Assembly (NCBI RefSeq): GCF_008365275.1
Contig: NZ_CP043504.1
Location: forward strand, 2,294,001-2,358,000
Direction of reading: 5' to 3'
Length of the DNA: 64,000 nucleotides
DNA from: Protaetiibacter larvae
GTDB taxonomy: Bacteria; Actinomycetota; Actinomycetes; Actinomycetales; Microbacteriaceae
This document shows, piece by piece, positions 53,815 through 63,009 of this stretch. The first letter of the stretch is position 1; the number at the start of each line of letters is the position of its first letter. A model generated the notes under the pieces. That model had not been told where the DNA came from. It saw only the letters and a list, made by a program, of their open reading frames with translations, and searched no databases. A program made the position numbers and the translations under genes.

Positions 53815-53888
53815 TTGCGGGGACAGGATTTGAACCTGCGACCTCTGGGTTATGAGCCCAGCGAGCTACCGAGCTGCTCCACCCCGCG
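53815..53888 (-). tRNA. Initiator tRNA-Met (anticodon CAT)
   Basis: A 74-nt tRNA on the minus strand. The acceptor CGCGGGG faces CCCCGCA, leaving the C1-A72 mismatch unique to bacterial initiators, and the anticodon stem ends in three G-C pairs (GGG-CTCATAA-CCC). The T arm has GGTTCAAATCC. CCA is not encoded. Confidence 0.96.
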
Positions 53889-53936
53889 GCACAAGGAGTA
53901 AGCCTAGCACGGGATCGGAGCGCACGCCGACACGGG

Positions 53937-54812
53937 TTACTCGGGGAGCCGCAGCAGGGCGCCGGGATGCGCGATCGTCGCGGCGGCGATCGCCATGCAG
54001 CGCTCGAGGACGGCAGGCCAGTTCATCCCGTCGATTCCCGCGACCGCGATCGCGGCGAGGGCCGTCGCGAAAACCGAGTCGCCCGCCCCCATCGTGTCGA
54101 CGACCGCGGATGCCGCGGTCGGCCGCGACCACGAGGAGTCGCCGTCGACGAGCACGACCCCGTGCTCGCCGCGCGTCACGAGCAGCCGCGGGAACACTCC
54201 CCCGAGGCGGGGCATCGTCTGCACGGCATCCGTGCCGTAGAGCAGCCGGGTGTCGTCGTCGCCGACCTTGAGGAGGGCGGTGGCGGCGCCGAAACGTTCG
54301 AGACCCCCGCGGTACGCCTCGCGATCGTGCAGCAGTCCGGGGCGCGGGTTCGGGTCGACCGCGACCACCGCGGACGAGGCGCCGACGGCGTCCTCCAGCA
54401 GCCCCAGCTGCTCGGGCACGTCGAAGGGGAAGCCGCTCACCGCCACGAGCGCGGCGTCCGCGATGGCGGCCCGCTGCGCCTCATCGAAGGCGAGTGAACG
54501 CGCCACCATCGACTCGCTGAACGCGTAGCGCGGCTCGCCACCGACCCGCTCGGAGCGGGCGATCCCGGTTCCGGCGGCCGTGATCGTGGGGACGATCAGC
54601 ACCCCGTGCGCGGCGAGGTGCTCCCGGATGAGCGCGCCGTCGGCGTCGTCACCCACCATCGCCACGAGCGTCGCGGGAACCCCGAGCACCGAGAGCCCGA
54701 CCGCCACGTTGAGCGCCGAACCCCCGACGATCCGCGTCGTGCCGGAGGGGTCGACGAGCTCGTCGATGAGGGCGTCGCCGATGACGACGACGCGCGCCGG
54801 TGCGTCGTTCAC
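53937..54812 (-). CDS. PfkB-family sugar kinase
   Basis: 291 residues. VVVIGDALIDELV at the start, GGSALNVAVGLSVLGVPATLV and the C-terminal VVDTMGAGDSVFATAL (catalytic Asp and anion hole GAGD) are PfkB signatures. It phosphorylates a sugar such as fructose; substrate unknown. The GTG at 54812 overlaps the methyltransferase stop as GTGA. Confidence 0.9.
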   Translation of the reverse strand: MNDAPARVVVIGDALIDELVDPSGTTRIVGGSALNVAVGLSVLGVPATLVAMVGDDADGALIREHLAAHGVLIVPTITAAGTGIARSERVGGEPRYAFSESMVARSLAFDEAQRAAIADAALVAVSGFPFDVPEQLGLLEDAVGASSAVVAVDPNPRPGLLHDREAYRGGLERFGAATALLKVGDDDTRLLYGTDAVQTMPRLGGVFPRLLVTRGEHGVVLVDGDSSWSRPTAASAVVDTMGAGDSVFATALAAIAVAGIDGMNWPAVLERCMAIAAATIAHPGALLRLPE

Positions 54813-55687
54813 GACGCCGTGCGGGTCGCCCCGAGCGAGAAGCCGAGCGGCATCCACCGCTGTGCGGGCCAGCCCCAGAGGCCCGGCTCGACTTCGACGA
54901 GCGCCTGGAACATGCGCCACGGGGTGCGGTCGTGCTCGTGGAAGAAGTCGAGGCGCAGGCCGGCGTCGAGCAGCGCGGTGAGCACCTCCGAGGTGGGGTG
55001 CGCCCACTCCCAGGTGACCGTGTTCTCGAGCACCGCGTCGCCATCCGCGTAGTCGCCCTGCTCGTCGAGCACCTCCGGGCGCCCGTCGGAGAAGTACGGG
55101 TAGCGCAGCTGGGGCAGCCCCTCCCCCGACTCCGGGTCGTCGAGCGACCAGGCGGCCGGATGGCTGTCGGCGAAGTACAGTCGACCGCCGGGCTTCAGGA
55201 ACCAGGCGATGATGCGCGCCCACTCGGCAACATCCGGCAACCAGGTGATGGTGCCCCACGTCGTGTAGACGATGTCGAAGCCCTCCGGGTCGGGCAGCGC
55301 GTGGCGGGCGTCGTAGAGGTTCGCGTGCACGAAGCGGGCCCGCCCGGTGAGCCCGAGCTCGGCGGCCTCCGCCCGGGCCTGCTCGATCGCCGGCCAGGAG
55401 AAGTCGAGCCCGACCACCTCGGCACCGCGCTGGGCGAGCACGAGGGTGTCACCCCCGAAGTGGCACTGCAGGTGCAGCACCCGCAGTCCCGACCAGCCGT
55501 CCGGCGCGTAGTCGGCGAGCTCGGCTTCCTCGGCCGGGGTCGACAGTCGGCCACGGCCGTCGCGGAGGGCCGTGTGGTCGTACATCGGGCTCGCCACGTG
55601 AAGCGGCACGACCTCGTCCCAGCGGGCGCGATTGCGCTCGAGCCATTCCCCCTCGCGGAGGCTCACCGGTTCGGGCGCGTCGACCAT
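54809..55687 (-). CDS. Class I SAM-dependent methyltransferase
   Basis: 292 residues. LRVLHLQCHFGGDTLVLAQRG is motif I (C-H-F-G-G variant), then VVGLDFSWPAIEQARAEA and FDIVYTTWGTITWLPDV. The N-terminus NRARWDEVVPLH is common in this group. Substrate unknown. The ATG comes one base after the UPF0182 stop (TGAGATG), so the three genes UPF0182, methyltransferase and kinase are linked. Confidence 0.87.
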   Translation of the reverse strand: MVDAPEPVSLREGEWLERNRARWDEVVPLHVASPMYDHTALRDGRGRLSTPAEEAELADYAPDGWSGLRVLHLQCHFGGDTLVLAQRGAEVVGLDFSWPAIEQARAEAAELGLTGRARFVHANLYDARHALPDPEGFDIVYTTWGTITWLPDVAEWARIIAWFLKPGGRLYFADSHPAAWSLDDPESGEGLPQLRYPYFSDGRPEVLDEQGDYADGDAVLENTVTWEWAHPTSEVLTALLDAGLRLDFFHEHDRTPWRMFQALVEVEPGLWGWPAQRWMPLGFSLGATRTAS

Positions 55688-55688
55688 C

Positions 55689-58574
55689 TCAGCCGGTGAT
55701 GTCGATCGCGCGCTCGATGGCGTCCTGCATGCGCTGGTCGGCCTGCGCCGCCGCGACGAGGTCGCCGTCCTGGTAGGCCTTGGTGCGGTCGGCGAGCGCC
55801 TTCTGGTAGTCGGCGAGCGCCTTCGCGAGCGCGACCTCGTCGAGGCTCGACCCCTCGGTGCCGCCGTCGCCCGGCGCCGTGCCGGGGTCGACACCCGGAT
55901 CGCTGCCGTCGCCCTCCGCATCGGTGTCGCCGGCGTCGGCACCCGAGTCGCCGCCGAACAGCACGTCGAGCGCCTCGTCGAGGGTGTCCTCGAAGGCCAC
56001 CTGGTCGCCGAACGCCACGAGCACCTTGCGCAGCAGCGGGTAGCTGGTCTCACCCGTGGACTGCACGTACACGGGCTGCACGTAGAGCAGGCCGCCGCCG
56101 ACCGGCAGGGTCAGCAGGTTGCCGCGCTTGACCTGGGTCGACCCGCGTTCGAGCAGCGCGATCTGGTTCGCCACCTCGGTGTCGGTGTTGAAGGAGTTCT
56201 GCACCTGTCCGGGTCCGGGGACGGTGTCCTGCTTCGGCAGCGTCAGCAGCGTCAGCTTTCCGTAGTCCTTGCCCGGGTCGGCGTTCGCCGTGAGGTAGCC
56301 GGTGAGCACGCTCTGGTTGTCGGAGCTGGTCTGCGACTTCGGGATGTAGGTCGAGTAGATCGTGAACGCGGGCTTGTCCGATCCCGGCACCTGCATCGTC
56401 AGGTAATACGGCGGCTGCGCCTTCGCCGAGCCGGAGGCCTGGGTCGGGTCGAGCGGGGTCGCCCACGCGTCGTCGCCCGAGTAGAACGAGCCCGCCTCGG
56501 TCACGTGGTAGGTCTGCAGGATCGCGCGCTGCAGCTTGAACAGGTCGGCCGGGTAGCGCACGTGGGCGGTGAGCTCGGGGCTCATCGCGGAGGCCGGCTC
56601 GATCGTCGACGGGAAGATCTTCTGCCAGGTCTTGAGGATCGGGTCTTCGGTGTCCCACGCGTAAAGGTGCACCGATCCGTCGTAGGCGTCGACCGTGGCC
56701 TTCACCGAGTTGCGGATGTAGTTGACGTCGTCGAGCGGGTAGTCCGGCGTCGGAGTGTAGGTGTCGGCGATCGTCGACGACAGCTGCTGCACGCTCGAGT
56801 ACGGGTAGTCGGCGGTCGTCGTGTAGCCGTCGACGATCCACACCACGCGCCCGTCGACGACGGCCGGGTAGGTGTCGGAGTCGAGGGTGAGGTACGGCGC
56901 GACCTTCTTGACGCGGTCGAGCGGTTTGCGGTCGTAGAGGATCTGCGAGTGGTCGGTGACGGCGTCCGACAGCAACAGGTCGGCCGACTGGAACTTGATC
57001 GCGTAGGCGAGCTTCTTGACGACGTTGTCGAGCACCGGCCCGCCGTCGCCGTCGAAGGTGAAGTCGGCGTTCGCCTCGCTGTCCTCGCCGCCCTGCGGGT
57101 AGTCGAACTCGATGGGGGCGGAGCCTTCTGCGGCGCCCACGATCGAGTACGCGGGCGAGTTCTCGCCGAAGTACACGCGCGGCTGGAAGTCGCCGAGCTC
57201 ACCCGTCGACGGGATCCCGGACTCGAGGAACTCGGGCTGCCCGTCGACGGTGCGCTTGTTGCCGTAGGCGGCCACCACGCCGAAGCCGTGCGTGTAGACG
57301 AGCGTGTTGTTGTACCAGCTCTGGTTGCTCTGGCCCGACTGCTTGAGCTCGCGCACCGCGATCACGGTGTCCTGGGTGGTGTCGCCGATCCTGTACCGGT
57401 CGACGTCGAGGTGGGTCTGGAATTGGTAGTACTGCTTCACCCGCTCGAGCTGCGAGAAGGTCTGGCTGACGAGCGCGGGGTCGAGGATGCGGATGTTGGC
57501 GGTCGTCTGCGCATCTTCGCGCAACGCGCCCGGCGACGCGGTCGTCACGGCGTCGTAGGGCCGCACGTCGATGTCGTCGAGACCGTAGGCCGTGCGCGTG
57601 GCGTCGATGCCGCGCTCGATGTACTGCGCCTCGACGCTCTTGGCGTTCGGAACCACCGTGAGGCGCTGCACGATCGCCGGGTAGACGGTGCCGATGATGA
57701 GGCTCGACACGATGAGCAGGCCGGTGCCGATGAGCGGCAGGCGCCAGCGGCCGACGGCGGCCGTCACGATGAAGAGCACCGCGACGAGCACCGCGATACC
57801 GGCGAGGATCGCGCGGCCCGGGATCCCGGCGTTGACATCCGTGTAGGCGGCGCCCGTGAAGATCCCGTTGTCGTCGACGAGGGTTGCGAACTGGTCGAGC
57901 CAGATGCTGACCGCCTGCAGCGCGATGTAGACCGCCGCCGTGACGGCGATCTGGATGCGCGCGGCGCGCGAGATCCGCACCTCGCGGCCGTTGATGCGGA
58001 TGCCGCCGTACAGGTAGTGGGTGGCGACCGCGGCGAGGAAGGAGATGAGCACGATCGCCGAGGCGTAGGCGACGATGCCGCGGTAGAACGGCAGCTCGTA
58101 CACGTAGAACGACACGTCGAGGCCGAACTGCGGGTCGACCTGGCCGAAGGAGGTGCGGTTGAAGAACTGGACGGCGACCGACCAGCGCGCGGCCGTCGAC
58201 ACGCCCACGAAGATGCCGATGAGCACCGGCAGCCCGATCATGGCGAGGCGGCGCAGCGGTTCGATGACCTGCTGGTAGCGGTCGAGCTGCGAGTTGAGCT
58301 TCTGGTAGAGCGGCCGCGAGCGGAAGGCGAGGAAGATGCTCAGCCACAGCACGAGCCCGGTGGCGACGAAGCCCACGAGGAACATCGCGACGACCGCGTA
58401 CCACTGCGTCGTGAGCACCGGCAGGAAGCCGAGCTGGTCATACCAGAGCACGTCGGTGAACAGGTTGCTGAACACGAGGAAGCCGATCACGAGGACGGCG
58501 AGGATCGCGATGACGATCGCGACGGTGCTGCGGCCTCGAGAACGGACGTCGGGGCTGGCGCTGGCGGATGACAC
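55689..58574 (-). CDS. UPF0182 family membrane protein
   Basis: 961 residues: seven or so membrane segments in the first 330 residues, then a large extracytoplasmic domain (e.g. QYYQFQTHLDVDRYRIGD, YSIVGAAEGSAPIEFDYPQGG) and an Asp/Gly-rich acidic region near the C-terminus. Function unknown; nearly universal in actinobacteria. GTG 58574 is preferred over GTG 58583 because the AGGAG site is 10 bases before it rather than 1. Confidence 0.92.
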   Translation of the reverse strand: MSSASASPDVRSRGRSTVAIVIAILAVLVIGFLVFSNLFTDVLWYDQLGFLPVLTTQWYAVVAMFLVGFVATGLVLWLSIFLAFRSRPLYQKLNSQLDRYQQVIEPLRRLAMIGLPVLIGIFVGVSTAARWSVAVQFFNRTSFGQVDPQFGLDVSFYVYELPFYRGIVAYASAIVLISFLAAVATHYLYGGIRINGREVRISRAARIQIAVTAAVYIALQAVSIWLDQFATLVDDNGIFTGAAYTDVNAGIPGRAILAGIAVLVAVLFIVTAAVGRWRLPLIGTGLLIVSSLIIGTVYPAIVQRLTVVPNAKSVEAQYIERGIDATRTAYGLDDIDVRPYDAVTTASPGALREDAQTTANIRILDPALVSQTFSQLERVKQYYQFQTHLDVDRYRIGDTTQDTVIAVRELKQSGQSNQSWYNNTLVYTHGFGVVAAYGNKRTVDGQPEFLESGIPSTGELGDFQPRVYFGENSPAYSIVGAAEGSAPIEFDYPQGGEDSEANADFTFDGDGGPVLDNVVKKLAYAIKFQSADLLLSDAVTDHSQILYDRKPLDRVKKVAPYLTLDSDTYPAVVDGRVVWIVDGYTTTADYPYSSVQQLSSTIADTYTPTPDYPLDDVNYIRNSVKATVDAYDGSVHLYAWDTEDPILKTWQKIFPSTIEPASAMSPELTAHVRYPADLFKLQRAILQTYHVTEAGSFYSGDDAWATPLDPTQASGSAKAQPPYYLTMQVPGSDKPAFTIYSTYIPKSQTSSDNQSVLTGYLTANADPGKDYGKLTLLTLPKQDTVPGPGQVQNSFNTDTEVANQIALLERGSTQVKRGNLLTLPVGGGLLYVQPVYVQSTGETSYPLLRKVLVAFGDQVAFEDTLDEALDVLFGGDSGADAGDTDAEGDGSDPGVDPGTAPGDGGTEGSSLDEVALAKALADYQKALADRTKAYQDGDLVAAAQADQRMQDAIERAIDITG

Positions 58575-58679
58575 GGGTTGCACTCCTGCGGGTCAGCGGG
58601 GGCAAGGGCGACCCCGGCGGCTCCCCATCATCCTAGGGGCGGGCTCCTGAGCAGGCTCTGGGAGCGGGCTGGGCGGAGC

Positions 58680-59801
58680 TCAGGAGTCGCAGCTCGGGAA
58701 TGCGCTCGTCGATGCGCCCGAGCCGATCGCGGACACGACGTCGATCGCCTCGGCGAGGGTCGACACGGCGAACACCGTCAGCCCGTCCGGCACGTGTCCC
58801 GCGACCGCGTCGCAGTTCGCCTCCGGCGCGAGGAACCACTCCGCCCCCGCCGCACGGGCGCCGAACATCTTCTGCCGGATTCCGCCGATCGCGCCGACCG
58901 CGCCCGCCGAGTCGATCGTCCCGGTGCCGGCGATGTGCGCGCCGCCCGGCAGGGCGCCGGGGGTGAGCTTGTCGTAGATGCCGAGGGCGAACATCATGCC
59001 GGCGCTCGGACCGCCGACATCCTGCAGCTGGATGTCGACCCGGAACGGGAACTCGAAGCTCAGGCCGGGGACGATGCCGACGACCGGGGTCGGGTCGGTG
59101 GCGCTGCGCGCCTCGGGGGTCACGGTCACGGTGCGGGCGTCACCCGCCCGGCGGATGCCGAACTCGAGCGGGTTGCCGATGCCGGCCTTCTGGATGGCGG
59201 CCCGCAGCTGCGTGTCGTTCCCGACCTGGGCGCCGCCGACGGTGAGCACCTCGTCGCCCGCCTCGAGCACGCCGTCGGCCGGCGAGCCGGCCGAGACCGA
59301 GTCGATGGTCACCGTCTGCTCGAAGTCGATCCCGAGCTCGCCGAGGGCGGCCGCGACGGCCGACTGCTGGGAGAGCTGCATGTCGTGCGTGCTCTGCTCG
59401 TCGGCCTCCTCCTGGGTCTGCCCGTCGGGGAACACGGCGTCGACCGGCAGCAGCGCGCGCTGCGGGTTGAACCAGGCGGCGATCACGTCGAACCAGTCGA
59501 GCGGCCGCTCCCGCGATCCGTCGAGGAACACCGTGAGCAGGTCGAGCCGACCCTCGGTCGGGAAGGTGTCGGCTCCGTCGATCGAGATCACGGGCACCTC
59601 GTCGCCGTCCACCTGGGTCGTGCCGAGGGTGTCGTAGACGGGACCCGGACGTTCGACGACGTACGGCGTCGGCGAGATCGCGAGGAGAAGCGCGGCGAGC
59701 ACGGCGAGGAAGACGAGCGCCTGGCCGATGAGCTGCGTGCGCGCGCCGCGCTGCGGCTCGTCGCGCTGCGGCTCGTCGCCGTCGGCAGGGAACAACGTCA
59801 C
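58680..59801 (-). CDS. YlbL-like membrane protease with PDZ and Lon-type (S16) domains
   Basis: 373 residues. One N-terminal membrane helix (about 26-44), a PDZ domain (about 165-230, AGSPADGVLEAGDEVLTVGG), and a Lon-type proteolytic domain with the Ser-Lys pair S266 (GGPSAGMM) and K311 (GIRQKMFGA). The start is GTG 59801 behind GGAGGAG. It lies between UPF0182 and the divergent DUF2342 gene, as is usual. Confidence 0.92.
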   Translation of the reverse strand: MTLFPADGDEPQRDEPQRGARTQLIGQALVFLAVLAALLLAISPTPYVVERPGPVYDTLGTTQVDGDEVPVISIDGADTFPTEGRLDLLTVFLDGSRERPLDWFDVIAAWFNPQRALLPVDAVFPDGQTQEEADEQSTHDMQLSQQSAVAAALGELGIDFEQTVTIDSVSAGSPADGVLEAGDEVLTVGGAQVGNDTQLRAAIQKAGIGNPLEFGIRRAGDARTVTVTPEARSATDPTPVVGIVPGLSFEFPFRVDIQLQDVGGPSAGMMFALGIYDKLTPGALPGGAHIAGTGTIDSAGAVGAIGGIRQKMFGARAAGAEWFLAPEANCDAVAGHVPDGLTVFAVSTLAEAIDVVSAIGSGASTSAFPSCDS

Positions 59802-59897
59802 GAGCTCCTCCGTGTTCGCTGCGGGCGCAGCCTGGACGGGGCCAGCCTAGGCGAAAACCCGGGTGGCTCCCGGGGAGCGGGGACTAGCGTGGATCGC

Positions 59898-61262
59898 ATG
59901 GCTGACGACCCGCGCGACCCGGCGCGTGATGGATCCGGCGACGACCCGGGCGAGGAGTTCCGCGACATGCTGCGCGATTTCCTCTCCGGCAACGCCGACC
60001 TCGACCCCGCCCAGCTCGCGAGCGCGGCGGGGCTCCCCAACGACCCGGAGCTCGTGTCGCGCCTCATCGGCCAACTGCAGCAGGCCTTGCAGTACTCGGG
60101 CGACGGCATCAACTGGGGTCTCGCGCGCGAGCAGGCCGCCGCCCTCGCCGCGCGGTCCGCGGTCGCCTCCACGCCGGCCGAGGTGTCGGCGCTCGAGCAG
60201 GCGTTGCATGTGGCGGCGCTGTGGCTCGACGAGGCCACCGGCATCGCGGCGCTCACCGCGGAGCCCGCCCTGCTCACCCGCGCCGGGTGGGCCGAGGCGA
60301 CGATGCCCGTGTGGACGCAGCTCGCCGAGCCGGTCGCCACCTCGATCGCGACCGCGCTCACGCGCGTGCTCGAAGAGCAGGCGCCCGAGGAGCTCACGAG
60401 CATGATCGGAGATGCGGGGCGCCTCATGCGCAACGTGGGCGGCACCCTGTTCGCGATGCAGCTCGGCCAGGTGGTGGGGCAGCTCGCGCAGGAGGTCGTC
60501 TCGGGCGGTGACGTCGGCATCCCGCTGCTGGACGGCGAGAACCGCCAGGCGGCGCTCGTGCCGCAGAACGTGGACGGCTTCGCGAAGGGCCTCGAGATCC
60601 CGATCGAGGAGGTGCGGCTGTACCTCGCGGTGCGCGAGCTCGCGCATGCCCGGCTGTTCCGGCACGCGAAGTGGCTGCGGCTGCACCTGCTCACCCAGAT
60701 CACCGACTACGCGCGCGGCATCCGCATCGACACCGGCCCCCTCGAGGAGCTCGCGGCCGACTTCGACCCGCAGAACCCCGAGGCCCTGCGTGAGGCGATG
60801 ACGAGCGGCAAGCTCATCCCCCCGAAGACCGAGGAGCAGCTGGCCGCGCTCGGGCGACTCGAGACCATGCTCGCGCTCGTCGAGGGCTGGGTCGATGTCG
60901 TCACCGCACAGGCGACCACGCGCCTGCCGAAGTCGGCGGCGATCGCCGAGACCGTGAAGCGCCGTCGCGCAGCGGGCGGTCCCGCCGAGTCGGCGTTCGC
61001 GAGCCTCGTGGGCCTCGAGCTGCGCCCCCGGAGGCTGCGCGAGGCGGCCGCGATGTGGCAGGCCGTGAGCGATGCCGTGGGCGCCGAGCAGCGTGACGCG
61101 CTCTGGGCGCATCCCGACATCGTGCCCGGTGACGTCGACATCGCCGACCCGGCCGCGCTCATCGCGCGGCTCACGGCGGGCGAGCCGGAGCCCGACGACG
61201 TCGACCGGGCGCTGCAGGAGCTGCTCGACGACGAGTCCGGGGAGCGCCCGCACGAGGCGTAG
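59898..61262 (+). CDS. DUF2342 (zinc-dependent metalloprotease-like) protein
   Basis: 454 residues. LEQALHVAALWLDEATGI, GTLFAMQLGQVVGQLAQEV, YLAVRELAHARLFRHAKWL and ALVEGWVDVVTAQA are family features. The family is named a metalloprotease, but the motif here is R-E-L-A-H rather than H-E-x-x-H, so activity is uncertain. TAGCGT lies 7 bases before the ATG. The longer upstream frame is shadow of the protease gene. Confidence 0.88.
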   Translation: MADDPRDPARDGSGDDPGEEFRDMLRDFLSGNADLDPAQLASAAGLPNDPELVSRLIGQLQQALQYSGDGINWGLAREQAAALAARSAVASTPAEVSALEQALHVAALWLDEATGIAALTAEPALLTRAGWAEATMPVWTQLAEPVATSIATALTRVLEEQAPEELTSMIGDAGRLMRNVGGTLFAMQLGQVVGQLAQEVVSGGDVGIPLLDGENRQAALVPQNVDGFAKGLEIPIEEVRLYLAVRELAHARLFRHAKWLRLHLLTQITDYARGIRIDTGPLEELAADFDPQNPEALREAMTSGKLIPPKTEEQLAALGRLETMLALVEGWVDVVTAQATTRLPKSAAIAETVKRRRAAGGPAESAFASLVGLELRPRRLREAAAMWQAVSDAVGAEQRDALWAHPDIVPGDVDIADPAALIARLTAGEPEPDDVDRALQELLDDESGERPHEA

Positions 61263-61265
61263 CGG

Positions 61266-61760
61266 CTACACCTCGGCGGCGAGCAACGCCACCACGAAGG
61301 CGCCGCCCTTGGTCGACTGCCGGCCCAGCTCCCGGAAGCCGAGCGTCGCGTGGAAGGCGAGGGATCCCGGGTTCGGCGGCTGCACGTTGACCTCGCAGGT
61401 CACCTCCGACGCACCGCGCGCCCGCGCCGCCTCGAAGACGTGTGCGTACAGTGCGCGGCCGACCCCCGTGCCCCGGGCGCCTTCGGCGAGCACGATGCGA
61501 TCGATGTAGAGGAAGTCCTCGGAGCGGTCGCTGAAGTAGCGGTAGTTCTCGCTCGCGTAGTCCCGCCCCGGCGCCATCGCGAGCAGGAAGCCGATCGGCT
61601 CGCCGCCCCGCTCGGCCACGAGCGCGAGCTCGCTGTGGTCCACCAGCTCGGCGAACTCCGCGATCGGCGTGATCGGCACGGCGGGGTAGGCGGCGTCGTT
61701 GATCGCGACGAGCGCCGGGATCTCGGAACGCTCGAGCGGACGGATCACGACGGCGGGCAC
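61266..61760 (-). CDS. GNAT-family N-acetyltransferase
   Basis: 164 residues with the acetyl-CoA loop VLAEGARGTGVGRALYAHVF (R/Q-x-x-G-x-G/A) and GSLAFHATLGFRELGR typical of the fold. Acceptor unknown. Two consecutive GTG codons occur; the second (61760) is preferred because TAGCCT is 6 bases before it. Confidence 0.87.
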   Translation of the reverse strand: MPAVVIRPLERSEIPALVAINDAAYPAVPITPIAEFAELVDHSELALVAERGGEPIGFLLAMAPGRDYASENYRYFSDRSEDFLYIDRIVLAEGARGTGVGRALYAHVFEAARARGASEVTCEVNVQPPNPGSLAFHATLGFRELGRQSTKGGAFVVALLAAEV

Positions 61761-61777
61761 CACGTCAGGCTAGCGGC

Positions 61778-62488
61778 TCACTCACCCCAGGCCTGGGTCA
61801 CGTGGGCACGCATCCAGGCGAGCGGGTCGATGGGCGAGCCCCCCGAGAGGATCGCGAAGTGCAGGTGCGGGCCCGAGGTGGGTCCCGTGTTGCCGGCGAG
61901 ACCGATGGTCTGCCCGCGGACCACCTGGGTGCCGACCGGGAGGCCCGATCGCGCCACGAGGTGCCCGTAGACGCTGTCGATCGTCACCCCGTCGACGACG
62001 TGGCGGACGACGACGTAGCTGCCGAGCTCCGACAGCGGCAGCGCGACGACGACGCCATCCGCGATGGCGGCGACCGGCGCACCGTAGCCGGGCGTGAAGT
62101 CCATGCCCGCGTGGAAGGTGGAGCAGCCCGCACACGGCGCGGCGCGCCTGCCGAAGTAGCTCGAGATGTGCGTCGACGGGTCGACGGGCCACTGCACAGG
62201 CGTGAACAGGCTCACGCTGAAGTCGTCGCGCGCGGTTGTGAACGGCTCGGTGAAGGGCGAGGCCACCAGTCGGGAGTCGATCGCGAGCGCCTGGCTGCCG
62301 ATCGGGGATGCGGGGGCCGCGGCGGGTGCGGCGGCGGCGGGCAGATCGTGCACGACGACGAGCATCATGCTCAGCGCGACGGTCGCGATGACGAGCGCGC
62401 GACGACTGATCCGTCGGAAGCCGACGAGCGCGATGGCATGCAGCTGGTGGTCGCGCGCGGAGGAGGGCGCAGACGAGGTGTGGGGCAC
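61778..62488 (-). CDS. M23-family peptidase-like secreted protein
   Basis: 236 residues. A membrane or signal segment (ALVIATVALSMMLVVVH), then a LytM/M23 domain: STFHAGMDFTPGYGAPVAAIADG, VYGHLVARSGL and GPHLHFAIL, which give the HxxxD and HxH zinc ligands. It likely cuts or binds peptidoglycan. GTG 62488 is the most reasonable start, but not firmly supported. Confidence 0.85.
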   Translation of the reverse strand: MPHTSSAPSSARDHQLHAIALVGFRRISRRALVIATVALSMMLVVVHDLPAAAAPAAAPASPIGSQALAIDSRLVASPFTEPFTTARDDFSVSLFTPVQWPVDPSTHISSYFGRRAAPCAGCSTFHAGMDFTPGYGAPVAAIADGVVVALPLSELGSYVVVRHVVDGVTIDSVYGHLVARSGLPVGTQVVRGQTIGLAGNTGPTSGPHLHFAILSGGSPIDPLAWMRAHVTQAWGE

Positions 62489-62646
62489 GAGAACGGGGCT
62501 TTCGGATGAGGTCCCGCTGTGGTCCGGGCTTCCTCCACGGTGCCCGACGGCCCTGGGAGAAGCCTGGCATCCGCCTCCGCAACCCGTGGGAGCGCTCCCG
62601 CAGACGTCGGGCCGCGTCACATTCGGCGAACTCCCGACTTCCTCCC

Positions 62647-62675
62647 TTGCCGTGCGCAGACTGACGTCGTGTAAT
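62647..62675 (+). promoter_or_regulatory. Sigma-A-like promoter of the small gene at 62723
   Basis: TTGCCG (62647-62652) and TGTAAT (62670-62675) are spaced 17 bp, the standard layout. The transcript would carry a short leader with GAGAAGGGA in front of the ATG. Confidence 0.55.
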
Positions 62676-62722
62676 GGGAGTTGTCCCCCGAACGCGGGAG
62701 AATTCGAGAAGGGACGAAACGC

Positions 62723-62944
62723 ATGCACCTCACGATCGAATCGCCGACGACGATCGCCGTGCTGGACGTCGAACGAGTGCTCGACGACGTGCACCGGGTG
62801 CGTACCGGGAAGCGGGTGCTCGGGTACGTGCTCGAGACCGGGGCGGTCTACGTGACGCTCCGGGGCGACATCTTCAACACCTCCGTCGAGATCGCGCAGT
62901 CGCAGGATCTCGACTCGGCCGTCCGCATCCTCGCCGCCGACTGA
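62723..62944 (+). CDS. Small hypothetical protein
   Basis: 73 residues, beta-strand-rich (TIAVLDVERVLDDVHRV, VLGYVLETGAVYVTLRGDIF) with a helical tail. No family recognised. It has its own promoter and ribosome site (AGAAGGGA, 8-9 bases before the ATG), which supports that it is expressed. Confidence 0.65.
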   Translation: MHLTIESPTTIAVLDVERVLDDVHRVRTGKRVLGYVLETGAVYVTLRGDIFNTSVEIAQSQDLDSAVRILAAD

Positions 62945-63009
62945 GCACCGCCCCGGGCGCCGCGCGCGTCCGGGGCATGCTCATGTCGGGGCGCCGTTAC
63001 AGTGTGCAG

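Noticed and set aside
55632-58571. 979-residue open frame opposite UPF0182
   Set aside because: Same antisense artefact; it is rich in Val-Arg-Asp-Gly and has no recognisable domain, while UPF0182 is certain.
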